Assembly (NCBI RefSeq): GCF_036181745.1
Contig: NZ_CP108080.1
Span: forward strand, 7,319,501 to 7,383,500
Direction of reading: 5' to 3'
DNA from: Streptomyces sp. NBC_00259
Lineage (GTDB): Bacteria; Actinomycetota; Actinomycetes; Streptomycetales; Streptomycetaceae
DNA: 64,000 nt
Each line of letters begins with the position of its first letter. Position 1 is the first letter of the stretch. The notes beneath the pieces were generated by a model. The model made no database searches and was not told the origin of the DNA. It saw nothing but the letters and a program-made list of their open reading frames with translations. Positions 35,968-44,803 of the stretch are shown here, piece after piece. The position numbers were made by a program, and so were the translations under genes.

Positions 35968-37209
35968 TCACGGCGCGGGGTCGAGCACGACCGGCAGCTC
36001 CACGAGGCCGCGGAACGCCGGGAAGGGGACCTCCATCCACTTCGGCCCCGCCGAGGGATCGGCAGGCGCGATCCTCGGGAACCGGCTGAACAGGCCGGTG
36101 AGGGCCAGTTGCATCTCCAGCCGGGCCAGCGGCGCGCCCAGGCAGTAGTGACTGCCGTGGCCGAACCCCAGATGCGCGCTCTGCGCGTTCCCCGGTCGTG
36201 TCACGTCGAACTCGTCCGGGGAGTCGAACTTCAGCGGGTCACGGTTGGCCGAGAGGAGCGCGATCTGCACGAGGGCACCCTTCGGGATCCGCGTACCGCT
36301 GATCTCCAGGTCCTCGGTGGCGAACCGGAACGTCGCGCTCTCCACCGAGCCGTCGTAGCGCACCAGCTCGTCCACGGCGGGTCCGACCAGCTCCGGGTTC
36401 TCCTGCACGGCACGCAGCTGTGCGGGATTGGCCAGGAAGTGGTACACGGCGTTGCCGATGAGGTACGCGGTCGTCTTGTGACCCGCGAACATCAGCAGGA
36501 ACGCCGTCGAGACCAGCTCGTTCTCCGTGAGGCCGCCGTCCTTGTCCTGGGCCTCGGTGAGCGCGCTGAGCAGGTCCTCGCCCGGGCTCCTCCGCTTGCG
36601 CGCGATGAGCTCGGTGAAGTAGGCGTGGAGATCCTCCTCCGCCTTCTGCTGGGCCCGCTTGGACTCCTCGCTGAAGCCCGTCTGCGCCACCGTGGTGGAC
36701 AGCCGCTGCATAACGGACCGCTCCTCGGGCGGTACGCCGAGCAGCTCGCAGATCACGGTGATCGGCAGCGGGAACGCGAACGCGGGCAGCAGATCCACCG
36801 GCTCCCGGGTCGGGCATGCGTCGAGCAGCTTCCCGACGATGTCCTGGATCTTCGGCCGCAGCGCCTCCACACGGCGCGGCGTGAACTCGGAGTTGACGAG
36901 CTTGCGCAGCCGCGTGTGCTTGGGCGCGTCGGAGTTGAGCATGTTGTCGTCCAGTGCCACCGACGAGTCACCGAAGATCCTCCGGTACGCGTCCATGGCC
37001 CCGTACATGTCCTTGCTCAGCCGGGGATCGGACAGGGCGGCCCGGGCGTCCTCGTACCGTGTGATCAGGTACGTCTCGATGCCGTGCGGCGGTTTCATCG
37101 GGCAGACGGGCGCGGTGTCCCGTAGGTGTGCGTAGACCGGGTGCGGGTTCCGCCGGAACTCGGCGGTGCACTGCTCGGCCGCGGCGACGGGGTCTTGCGT
37201 GGTGGTCAC
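35968..37209 (-). CDS. Cytochrome P450 with atypical I-helix (Lys in place of acid)
   Basis: A 413-residue soluble bacterial P450 from GTG 37209, which follows CAGGAGCC and overlaps the amidohydrolase stop (GTGA). The heme-thiolate motif FGHGSHYCLG has Cys356, and the ExxR pair is Glu281/Arg284 (ELVR). The I-helix oxygen-activation motif reads FAGHKTT at 241-247: Lys245 replaces the Asp/Glu of the usual AG-x-[DE]-T acid-alcohol pair, while Thr246 is kept. It should hydroxylate or oxidise a small molecule using ferredoxin electrons, but the Lys may change proton delivery. Last gene of a four-gene coupled operon; no ferredoxin gene is nearby. Confidence 0.9.
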   Translation of the reverse strand: MTTTQDPVAAAEQCTAEFRRNPHPVYAHLRDTAPVCPMKPPHGIETYLITRYEDARAALSDPRLSKDMYGAMDAYRRIFGDSSVALDDNMLNSDAPKHTRLRKLVNSEFTPRRVEALRPKIQDIVGKLLDACPTREPVDLLPAFAFPLPITVICELLGVPPEERSVMQRLSTTVAQTGFSEESKRAQQKAEEDLHAYFTELIARKRRSPGEDLLSALTEAQDKDGGLTENELVSTAFLLMFAGHKTTAYLIGNAVYHFLANPAQLRAVQENPELVGPAVDELVRYDGSVESATFRFATEDLEISGTRIPKGALVQIALLSANRDPLKFDSPDEFDVTRPGNAQSAHLGFGHGSHYCLGAPLARLEMQLALTGLFSRFPRIAPADPSAGPKWMEVPFPAFRGLVELPVVLDPAP

Positions 37210-38237
37210 GGACGGCTCCTGAGGTCGAAGAGGGCCTCGGCGTTGCCGCCGAGGATGCGCTGCTGCGACGCCTTGTCCACAGGCAGCTTCTCGATCATGC
37301 GGATGAGGTCCTCCAGCGGTGCGGACATCGGCGGCGAGTCGCTGCCGAAGAGCATCCGCTCGGGCCCCAGGACCTCCGCGTTGAGACTCAGGTGCGCCGG
37401 GCTGAACGGGCTGGTGTCGACGTACATGCGCTGCAGTGCGGCGCCGGGGTCGGCCGACCGCGGGCTCGACGGCGGGGGACCGCCCGCCGGGGCGGCGGGC
37501 CGCCCCGACGGCGCTTGCGACGGCGCTCCGGACGGAGGGCCCGAGGGCGCCCCCGAGGGCGCGCCCCCGCCCCAGTGACGGGGGCGCGCCGCCGTCTGCA
37601 GGCGCTCCGGCAGCAGCGCCATCGCGCCGCCGCCGGTGGCGCCGATCAGCCGCAGACCGGGGTACCTGTCCAGCCATCCCGCGAACGCGATCATGGCCAT
37701 GGCCGTGCCGACATCGCCGAACCGGCCGATCTGCTCGACGAAGCCGATGTCGTCGACCCGCTCCGTGCCGATGGGTTCGGCCGGGGCGTGGACCATGACC
37801 GGCACTCCCGCCTCGGCGGCCAGCGCGAAGAAGGAGTCGGACCGCGGCGAGCCGAGCAGCTCGCCGTGGACGCTGGAGGGGGTGATCAGGCCGACGAAGG
37901 CGGGGTCGGCCAGGGTCTCCCTCACCCCCTCCAGATGATCGTCGTCGCCGAACGGGTTGGCGTAGACGTATCCGCGCAACTGGTCGGGGAACGAGGCGAT
38001 CAGCCCCGACATCCAGGCGTGGAAGCCACGGAGCCGGTCTCGCGGCTGCTTGAAGTTGTCGACGCCCGGGACCCGTGCCATCGCGCCGGCGCCCACCGGG
38101 CTGCCGATGATGGTGAGGTCGATCCCGGCCTGGGCCCGTGCGGCGAGCATTCCGTCCACGTCGGTCAGGCTGGGGGGCATGGGGAAGCGTTCGGCCGCCT
38201 CCGGTGGGGACAGATGTCCGTGGATGTCGATGATCAT
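37206..38237 (-). CDS. Amidohydrolase-2 (ACMSD-like) with a low-complexity insertion
   Basis: A 343-residue TIM-barrel protein. The metal-binding IDIHGHLS lies at residues 3-10 (HxH), a further His is in VMVHAPAEP, and the catalytic Asp is in FGSDSPP. These match aminocarboxymuconate-semialdehyde decarboxylase relatives, which decarboxylate or hydrolyse aromatic-derived substrates. Residues about 224-263 are an inserted Gly/Ala/Pro/Ser-rich run (GAPSGAPSGPPSGAP and onward) not expected in the barrel; it probably forms a surface loop. Both ends overlap the neighbouring genes by 4 nt, so translation is coupled. Confidence 0.85.
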   Translation of the reverse strand: MIIDIHGHLSPPEAAERFPMPPSLTDVDGMLAARAQAGIDLTIIGSPVGAGAMARVPGVDNFKQPRDRLRGFHAWMSGLIASFPDQLRGYVYANPFGDDDHLEGVRETLADPAFVGLITPSSVHGELLGSPRSDSFFALAAEAGVPVMVHAPAEPIGTERVDDIGFVEQIGRFGDVGTAMAMIAFAGWLDRYPGLRLIGATGGGAMALLPERLQTAARPRHWGGGAPSGAPSGPPSGAPSQAPSGRPAAPAGGPPPSSPRSADPGAALQRMYVDTSPFSPAHLSLNAEVLGPERMLFGSDSPPMSAPLEDLIRMIEKLPVDKASQQRILGGNAEALFDLRSRP

Positions 38238-39121
38238 GTGTGGCTTCCCGGTTTCGGTGTGAGGGCGCGGGTGACCGCGGCACAGTCCTCGTCGCCGAGT
38301 CCTTGCTCGGTGGCGCGGACGTGGGTCTCCGCCGCCGCGGCGGCGAGCGGCAGACGCAGTCCGGCCGCCTCTGCCTGCTCAGAGGCGAGCATGAGGTCCT
38401 TCGCCATCAGGCGCAGCCGGAAGTCCGGCTCGTCGAAGCGCCCGGTGGCCAGGCGCCTGGACTTGAACGCCATGACCGGGGAGGCGAAGCCGCTGCCCGC
38501 GATCGTCTTGAGAACGAGCCGCTTGTCGAGACCGGAGGCGGCCGCCAGTTCGGCGGCCTCGGCCAGGGCCTGCACCTCTATACCCATGAGCAGGTTGAGG
38601 AGCAGTTTCATCCGCATGCCGGAACCGAGTGCGCCCAGATGGACGACCTCCTTGCCCAGCATCTCCAGCAGCGGCCGGCCGGCGGTGAACACCCGCTCCT
38701 CGCCGCCGACGAACAGCCGCAGCTCGCCGTCGCGGGCGTGCTCCCGGTTGCCGAGCATGCCCACGTCCATGACGGAGGGCGCGTTCCCGGCGATGCGGAC
38801 GACCTCCTCGGGGGCGACGGTGCTGGCGCAGATCAGGGCGCCGGGGTAGTCGCCCCTGGCCAGGACCCCGTCAGGGCCGCGCAGTACGGTGCCGAGGGCC
38901 TCACCGTCGGCGACGGTGCAGATCGCGGCGCTCGTTCCCTCGACGGCCTCGCTCGGACGGGCCGCGGCGAAGGCGCCGGCCCTGGCGAGCGGTTCTGTCC
39001 GCTCGGGGGTACGGTTCCAGACCCGTACCTGTATGCCCTGGTCGAGAAGGCGGGTGGCAAGGCCCGTGCCCATCGTGCCGAGGCCGAGGACGGCGACGGG
39101 GCCGTTGGTGGTGCGCGTCAT
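38234..39121 (-). CDS. NAD(P)-dependent oxidoreductase, 6PGDH/beta-hydroxyacid dehydrogenase type
   Basis: A 295-residue protein starting at ATG 39121, overlapping the ABM gene stop by 4 nt. The Rossmann motif VLGLGTMGTGLA lies near residues 10-21, NRTPER follows (Arg after Asn favours NADP), and the helical C-terminal domain has GSGMRMKLLLNLLMG, where the expected catalytic Lys is Lys in MRMKLLLN. Imine reductases and 3-hydroxyisobutyrate dehydrogenases share this fold. The operon context suggests oxidation or reduction of the same metabolite handled by the P450 and amidohydrolase. Confidence 0.87.
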   Translation of the reverse strand: MTRTTNGPVAVLGLGTMGTGLATRLLDQGIQVRVWNRTPERTEPLARAGAFAAARPSEAVEGTSAAICTVADGEALGTVLRGPDGVLARGDYPGALICASTVAPEEVVRIAGNAPSVMDVGMLGNREHARDGELRLFVGGEERVFTAGRPLLEMLGKEVVHLGALGSGMRMKLLLNLLMGIEVQALAEAAELAAASGLDKRLVLKTIAGSGFASPVMAFKSRRLATGRFDEPDFRLRLMAKDLMLASEQAEAAGLRLPLAAAAAETHVRATEQGLGDEDCAAVTRALTPKPGSHT

Positions 39122-39456
39122 GACGTCTCCTTCACGGTCTCCTTGACGACCCGGAACCGCAGCGACTGCGTCGAGTCGACCCATTTGCGAAGCGGGGCCA
39201 CCAGCGCGCGGTGGTCCTCGCTCTGCTGCCAGGCGAAGAAGTGTTCGGGAGTCTCCCATTCGCTGGTGATGACCCACTGGCGGGAGTCGTCAACGGGCTC
39301 TCCCAGCCTCTCGATGATGTGACCGGGAGTTCCGGCGACGGATTTCCGGAGCTTCTCGTACATCTCCAGGAATCCTTGCTCACCGCCCTCGATCACACGG
39401 ACCGCGAAAACCACGGACAACCTTTCGGCCATCTGGCCGTTCTGCACAGTGCCCAT
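39118..39456 (-). CDS. Antibiotic biosynthesis monooxygenase (ABM) domain protein
   Basis: A 112-residue ferredoxin-like ABM protein, first gene of the cassette. ATG 39456 follows CAGGAGGAGAC, the best ribosome site of the operon. Strand and helix pattern (RLSVVFAVRVIEGGEQGFLE; QWVITSEWETPEHFFAWQQS) matches cofactor-free monooxygenases that oxidise polyphenols or quinones, and related dimeric heme-degrading proteins. Heme-binding residues are not evident. It overlaps the oxidoreductase start (ATGA). Confidence 0.8.
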   Translation of the reverse strand: MGTVQNGQMAERLSVVFAVRVIEGGEQGFLEMYEKLRKSVAGTPGHIIERLGEPVDDSRQWVITSEWETPEHFFAWQQSEDHRALVAPLRKWVDSTQSLRFRVVKETVKETS

Positions 39457-39848
39457 GTCTCCTCCTGATGGTGAGATCTGGCAGGACACGCTTTCTAAGG
39501 ACTCATGGCGCCAGTAGCCACGCAACTCCAATGGGTGCACGACCCAGTGGGGACAAGGGCTTTCCCTTACTGGTTAGACCGTCCGGGTGAGTCCGGAAGG
39601 CCCCCTGGGCGGGGCGGATTTGAGCTGGGCCGAACGTGCTTACGGGTGCGGGGGACGGCCCGTCGGTCGAGGCCCTTCAGGCGATCGGATCCCGGTTGCA
39701 AGCCGTTGGGGGCACATTCCCCGGCGCATCGGGAGGACACGTTCCCGCGCATGCGACGACGTGATCAAGAGGGCCTATGAACTGTTACCGCTCGTGATGT
39801 GTGTGCGCGGGCATTCGGCAGTTCCTCGACCACTCCCGGGAGTCGTAG
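39457..39848. other. 392-nt divergent intergenic region
   Basis: This holds the promoters of the ABM-P450 operon (minus) and the DUF11 gene (plus). No supported gene is inside. A short inverted repeat AAGGG-CTTT-CCCTT lies at 39555-39568, next to ACTGGTTAGACCGT, which resembles a dre site but is one base short. No convincing -10/-35 pair was found on either strand. Confidence 0.45.
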
Positions 39849-42669
39849 ATGTCCGTAGCCCCATCCCCAGGAGGGTCGGATCCCGCGCTCGGCAGGGCGC
39901 GCTCCGTTCCCCGGACCCGGACGCTGTCCCGGTCCCGGCGCTACGTGTCCTGGGCCCTCGGGGCGCTACTGGTCCTGGGGCCGGTCCCGGCGGCGGTGGC
40001 GGCACCCGCCGACACGAAGCCGGTGACGGCGGAACCGACGAGGGCCGAGGCGGCGACGGCCGAGCAGAAGGCAGCCAAGGCGGACGCGGCCAAGGCGGAC
40101 GCGGCCAGGTCGAAGAAGCCGAGCGCGACGAAGCCGAGCGCCAAGAAGCCGGGCGCGGGGAAGCCGAAGCCGCGGCCGAAGCCGCCGCGCTTCCCCTCGA
40201 CTGCTCGGGCAACACCATCTACGCCCTGCAGAACGGCGCCAGTGCCTCGGACGACGGCACCCTGCTCGCCCTCAACGCGAGCACCCTCGCCGGTCCCACA
40301 CCCACCGTGACGGCGACCTTCGTCAGCAAGATCCCCCAGGGCGGCATGACCAACGCCCTCGGGATCCTCCCGGGCGGAACAGGCGCGTATCTCGTCAACC
40401 GCACCGGCACGGCGTCGTCCATCGTCGTGCACGGATACGACGCCGCCTCCGGCACCTGGACCAAGTACCCCGGGACCACCCCCGGCGACGGGGTCGTGGT
40501 CGTGGCCGGCGCGATCGACCCGGCCAGCCGCATCTACTACTACGCCGCCCTCGGCACCGGCACGACCACCACCCCGGGCAAGGTCACCGTCTACGGTTTC
40601 AACACCCAGACGAACACCGCGATCCCCGGCGTGATCGCCACCTTCGACCTGCCCATCACCAGCCGGTTCAGCGCCAACGGGGACATCGCCTTCGACGCGT
40701 CCGGCAACCTCTACATCGTCACCTCGGCGAACAGCTCCAACAACGCGGCGATCGGCGTGGTCCCCGGACCGCTCCCCACCACCGGCTCCGCCACCGGGGT
40801 CGCGCTGACCGACACCCTGCTGACCACCATCAACAACCCCCAGCAGCGTCAGTACAACGGGATCGCCTTCAACAACAGCGGTGAGCTCTTCATCGAGTTC
40901 AGCTCCCCCGCACCGTCCACCGCGACCTTCCTGCAGGCCGTGAACCCCAACAACGGCGCGCTCATCGGCCAGGCGAAGCAGCTTTCGGACACCACCTTCG
41001 CCTCCGTGGACCTCGGTGCCTGCTCGACCAATCCGACGCTGACGCCGCAGAAGAACATCGCCGGCCGGTTCGCCACGTCGACCACCTCGAACGACCAGTT
41101 CGAACTGTCGATCACGGGTGGCGGCATCAGCAGCGGCAACACCGCCACCACCACCGGCACCACCACCGGCACCACCACCGGCACCACCACCGGCGTCCAG
41201 TCACCGGCCGCCGGACCCGTCATCGGCGTGGCGAACACGACGTACACGCTGACCGAGACCGCCGTGTCCGGCGGCAGCCTCGACAACTACACATCGACGT
41301 ACGCCTGTGTCGACACGGCCAACGCCAACGCACCCGTCACCTCGGGCACGGCCACCTCGTTCGAACTGCACTTCCCCGCCACCCAGCAGGGGGCGAACAG
41401 CCCCCGCATCCTGTGCACCTTCACCAACACACCGAAACCGGCGGCCCCTTCGCTGACGTTGGCGAAGTCCGTGGAGCCGGTGTCGGTGACCGCGGCGGGG
41501 CAGGTGGTGACGTACCGGCATGTGGTGACGAACACGGGCAATGTGACGTTGTCGGGTGTGGCGGTGAGCGAGACGGTGTTCTCGGGGACGGGTACGGATC
41601 CTGAGGTGTCGTGTCCGGGGACGTCGCTCGCTCCGGGGCAGTCGATGGAGTGCACGGCGACGTACGGCGTCACGCAGGCGGATGTGAACGCGGGGGAGAT
41701 CGAGAACACGGCCGAGGCGACGGGCACTCCGCCGTCGGGCCCGGCGGTGACCGACACCGCGAGTGCGTCCGTCACCGCCCAGCAGACTCCGGTGCTGTCA
41801 CTGGTGAAGACCGTCGTCGGGGACGGCGGCCCCTTCCGTTCCGGCGAGATCCTCACGTACTCGTACCTGGTGCACAACACGGGCAATGTGACGCGTTCGC
41901 CCTGATCGCGGAGCTGACCGTGGTGAAGACGGTCTCCCCGTCCGTGGTGACGGCCCCGGGCCAGCGCGTGGACTACCGCTTCGTGGTGACGAACACGGGG
42001 AACGTGGCACTGGCGAACGTGACGGTGAACGAGACCGCCTTCACCGGATCCGGCCCACGGCCGGACGTCTCGTGCCCCGACGCCGCCCTCGTGCCGGGTG
42101 AGCAGATGACCTGCACGGCGAACTACGAGGTCACCAACGAGGACATCCGCGCGGGCTCCGTGCAGAACACGGTCACGGCCACCGGCACACCGGCCGGGCT
42201 TCCCCCGGTGACCTCGCAGCCGTCGAGCGCCACGGTGACCACCCCCGGGCATCACGGTGCGGTGCTGAAGCTGAAGAAGTCGGCCTCGCCGAGCAAGGTC
42301 ACCCGGCCCGGCAAGCGGGTCGAGTACCGCTTCGTCGTCGAGAACACCGGCACGCAGGCCCTGACCGATGTGCGGGTGGAGGAGACGGAGTTCACCGGGA
42401 AGGGCCGCGATCCCGAGGTCTCCTGCCCCGGCACTTCCCTCGCGCCGGGCGAGCGGATGACCTGCACGGCGTCCTACGAGGTCACCAAGGGCGACATCCG
42501 GGCGGGCTCGGTGAAGAACACGGCCATCGCGACGGGCACGCTGCCCGCAGGCTCCGAGGTGACGTCGAACCGGTCGAGCGCCAAGGTGACCACATCGAAG
42601 GGCCACGGGGACCACGACCACGACCACGATTCCCACGACAAGAAGCGGCCCGATCACCACCGGCCTTAG
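39849..42669 (+). pseudogene. DUF11-repeat secreted surface protein gene, broken in two places
   Basis: ATG 39849 follows GGGAG and starts a signal peptide (VSWALGALLVLGPVPAAVAA) and a Lys/Pro/Ala-rich linker. At the C-run 40193-40196 the frame shifts; with one extra C it would continue as FPLDCSGNTIYALQ into a propeller-like domain, a TTTG repeat and one full DUF11 repeat. A second break at about 41890-41905 ends that frame inside a second DUF11 repeat, and the following frame resumes with LTVVKTVSPSVV, so part of a repeat is missing. Two more DUF11 repeats and a His/Asp-rich tail (HGDHDHDHDSHDKK) follow to 42669. No sortase motif is seen. An assembly error or real decay could explain this. 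Confidence 0.75.
41147..41194 (+). repeat. 12-bp tandem repeat, four perfect copies (TTTG codons)
   Basis: The unit ACCACCACCGGC repeats four times without change and encodes Thr-Thr-Thr-Gly between the propeller-like and DUF11 parts of the broken surface-protein gene. Its length is a multiple of three, so copy-number change would alter linker length without shifting frame. Confidence 0.9.
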
Positions 42670-42701
42670 CACCACGGCCTGACCACCACCGGCACGGACA
42701 A

Positions 42702-42737
42702 GGGCCGGGTCCTCGACACACGTCGAGGACCCGGTCC
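42702..42737. terminator. Bidirectional terminator between the DUF11 gene and pgm
   Basis: Sixteen-bp arms (GGGCCGGGTCCTCGAC with its complement, one G-U pair) and a 4-nt loop lie between the two convergent stop codons. Confidence 0.85.
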
Positions 42738-42810
42738 CTGTTCGTACGGTCGCGGCCCCGGCGGCGTGACACAGCGGCGAGGACGCCGTGTCAGGGCCGG
42801 GCCGAGGACG

Positions 42811-44451
42811 TCAGCCGTTCAGCGCCGCCGCCACCACGGACCGGGCCTCCTCCTGCACCTGCGTGAGGTGTTCGGGCCCGAGGAAGGACTCGGCGTACAC
42901 CTTGTACACGTCCTCGGTGCCCGAAGGGCGTGCGGCGAACCAGGCGTTGGCCGTGGTCACCTTGATGCCGCCGATGGCCGCACCGTTGCCCGGAGCGTGC
43001 GTGAGCACGGCAGTGATCGGTTCTCCGGCGAGGGTGTCGGCCGTCACCTGGTCGGCGGAGAGACGGCTCAGTACCGCCTTCTCCTCGCGGGTCGCGGGGG
43101 CGTCGAGGCGCGCGTACGCCGGTGCGCCGAACCGGTCGGTGAGCGCGGCGTAGTGCTCGCTCGGCGTCCGCCCGGTCACGGCCAGGATCTCCGAGGCGAG
43201 CAGGGCCAGCAGGATGCCGTCCTTGTCGGTGGTCCACACCGAGCCGTCGCGGCGCAGGAAGGAGGCCCCGGCGGACTCCTCGCCGCCGAAGCCGATGGTG
43301 CCGTCGGCGAGCCCGTCCACGAACCACTTGAAACCGACCGGTACTTCGACCAGTTCACGGCCGAGGTCGGCCGCCACCCGGTCGATCATGCCGGACGACA
43401 CCAGCGTCTTGCCGACGCCGGTTCCGGCCGGCCACCGGTCCCGGTGGTCGAAGAGATACGCGATGGCGGTGGCGAGGTAGTGGTTGGGATTCATCAGCCC
43501 GCCGTCGGGGGTGACGATGCCGTGCCGGTCGGCGTCGGCGTCGTTGCCGGTGGCCACCTGGAAGCGATCGCGCCCCTCGATCAGCGACGCCATCGCGTAC
43601 GGGGAGGAGCAGTCCATCCGGATCTTGCCGTCCCAGTCCAGCGTCATGAACCGCCAGGTGGGATCGGTGTGCGGGTTGACGACGGTCAGATCGAGGCGGT
43701 GCTCCTCGGCGATGCGGCCCCAGTACGCGACGGACGCGCCTCCCAGCGGATCGGCGCCGATGCGCACTCCCGCGGCCCGCACGACGTCCAGGTCCAGCAC
43801 GGACGGCAGGTCGCGCACATAGGCGCCGAGGAAGTCGTACCGCCCGGTGGTGGGCGCGGCCAGCGCCCGGCTCCAGGGCAGCCGCCGTACGTCCTTCAGT
43901 CCGCCGGTGATGATCTGGTTGGCACGCTCCTGGATCCAGCCGGTGGCCTCGGAACCGGCGGGCCCGCCGTTCGGGGGGTTGTACTTGAAACCGCCGTCGG
44001 ACGGCGGATTGTGCGAGGGCGTGACCACCACGCCGTCGGCCAGGCCGGAGTCGCGCCCGCGGTTGTGGGCGAGGATGGCGTGCGACACGGCCGGGGTGGG
44101 GGTGTAGCCGTCGGCGGCGTCGATGAGCAGGGTGACCTCGTTGGCCGCGAAGACCTCCACGGCGGTCACCCGGGCGGGCTCGGAGAGCGCGTGGCTGTCG
44201 GCGCCGAGGAACAGCGGCCCGTCGGTGCCCTGTTGGGCGCGGTACTCGCAGATCGCCTGGCTGGTCGCGGCGATGTGGTCCTCGTTGAAGGCGGTGGCGA
44301 GGGAGGACCCCCGGTGTCCCGACGTGCCGAAGGCGACACGCTGGGCGGGGTCGGCCGGATCGGGGTGCAGGGCGTAGTACGCGGTCACCAGCCGAGCCAC
44401 ATCGATGAGGTCCTCCGGCCGGGCCGGCTGTCCCGCGCGCTCGTTCGGCAT
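42811..44451 (-). CDS. pgm: Phosphoglucomutase, alpha-D-glucose phosphate-specific
   Basis: A 546-residue enzyme, the same length as E. coli Pgm, from ATG 44451 after AAGGAGAGGGCGC. The phosphoserine loop TPSHNPP has Ser146, the Mg-binding loop is DADADR, and the sugar-specificity region includes GGEESAGASF; the phosphate-binding loop RPSGTEDVYK lies near the end. It interconverts glucose 1- and 6-phosphate in the cytoplasm, linking glycolysis with glycogen, trehalose and UDP-glucose. No frameshift or missing residue is seen. It diverges from the GH84 gene. Confidence 0.96.
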   Translation of the reverse strand: MPNERAGQPARPEDLIDVARLVTAYYALHPDPADPAQRVAFGTSGHRGSSLATAFNEDHIAATSQAICEYRAQQGTDGPLFLGADSHALSEPARVTAVEVFAANEVTLLIDAADGYTPTPAVSHAILAHNRGRDSGLADGVVVTPSHNPPSDGGFKYNPPNGGPAGSEATGWIQERANQIITGGLKDVRRLPWSRALAAPTTGRYDFLGAYVRDLPSVLDLDVVRAAGVRIGADPLGGASVAYWGRIAEEHRLDLTVVNPHTDPTWRFMTLDWDGKIRMDCSSPYAMASLIEGRDRFQVATGNDADADRHGIVTPDGGLMNPNHYLATAIAYLFDHRDRWPAGTGVGKTLVSSGMIDRVAADLGRELVEVPVGFKWFVDGLADGTIGFGGEESAGASFLRRDGSVWTTDKDGILLALLASEILAVTGRTPSEHYAALTDRFGAPAYARLDAPATREEKAVLSRLSADQVTADTLAGEPITAVLTHAPGNGAAIGGIKVTTANAWFAARPSGTEDVYKVYAESFLGPEHLTQVQEEARSVVAAALNG

Positions 44452-44803
44452 GCGCCCTCTCCTTCGCGTCACTCGGTGCGATCAGTGCACGAGTCATGAT
44501 CGCCTGTCGGTCGTGTTTCGTCCGGTTGCCCCTCCGCGGGACCCTCCGGTGAAGCCTCCAGGCAGACATGCCCACCGTGGGGACGTACACCCGTGGCGGG
44601 TGGTGGTTCTCCCGGGCCGGCCGCCGGCCGGGGGACCGGGCGGGCGCTCTCGTCCCTCGCCGGCAACTGCCGGGTATTCAAGGGTTCTTGTGAGAACTCG
44701 TGGAGCACGGGGCGTTGACCAGTGCGCATGCGGCTGCCAGACTCGCGGGGCGGTAATTGGTTTAGACCACCTTCGTCATCTGTGTGTGCCCATTGGAGAC
44801 ACC
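44452..44803. other. 352-nt divergent promoter region between pgm and the GH84 gene
   Basis: No gene is supported here. Apart from the dre-like site and the possible promoter TTGACC/CAGACT before the GH84 gene, I see only GC-rich sequence with weak self-complementarity near 44610-44640. Confidence 0.5.
44756..44771 (+). promoter_or_regulatory. dre-like DasR operator upstream of the GH84 gene
   Basis: ATTGGTTTAGACCACC matches the DasR-responsive element ACTGGTCTAGACCACT at 13 of 16 positions, with an intact TGGT-TTAG-ACCA palindrome. It lies 33 nt before ATG 44804 and just downstream of a possible promoter (TTGACC at 44715, CAGACT 18 nt later). DasR represses chitin and GlcNAc genes and is released by glucosamine-6-phosphate. 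Confidence 0.72.

Noticed and set aside
35968..39456. P450 considered part of a conservon (Streptomyces P450/GTPase/roadblock group)
   Set aside because: No histidine-kinase-like, roadblock or small GTPase genes are adjacent; the neighbours are metabolic enzymes.
39569..39582. Second dre-like site ACTGGTTAGACCGT upstream of the DUF11 and P450 genes
   Set aside because: The central spacing is one base short of the DasR element and the right half is imperfect, so it does not form the TGGT-N4-ACCA palindrome.
41147..41194. Repeat cluster considered as a CRISPR array
   Set aside because: The 12-bp units are directly adjacent with no spacers and encode Thr-Thr-Thr-Gly in frame, so it is a protein linker repeat.
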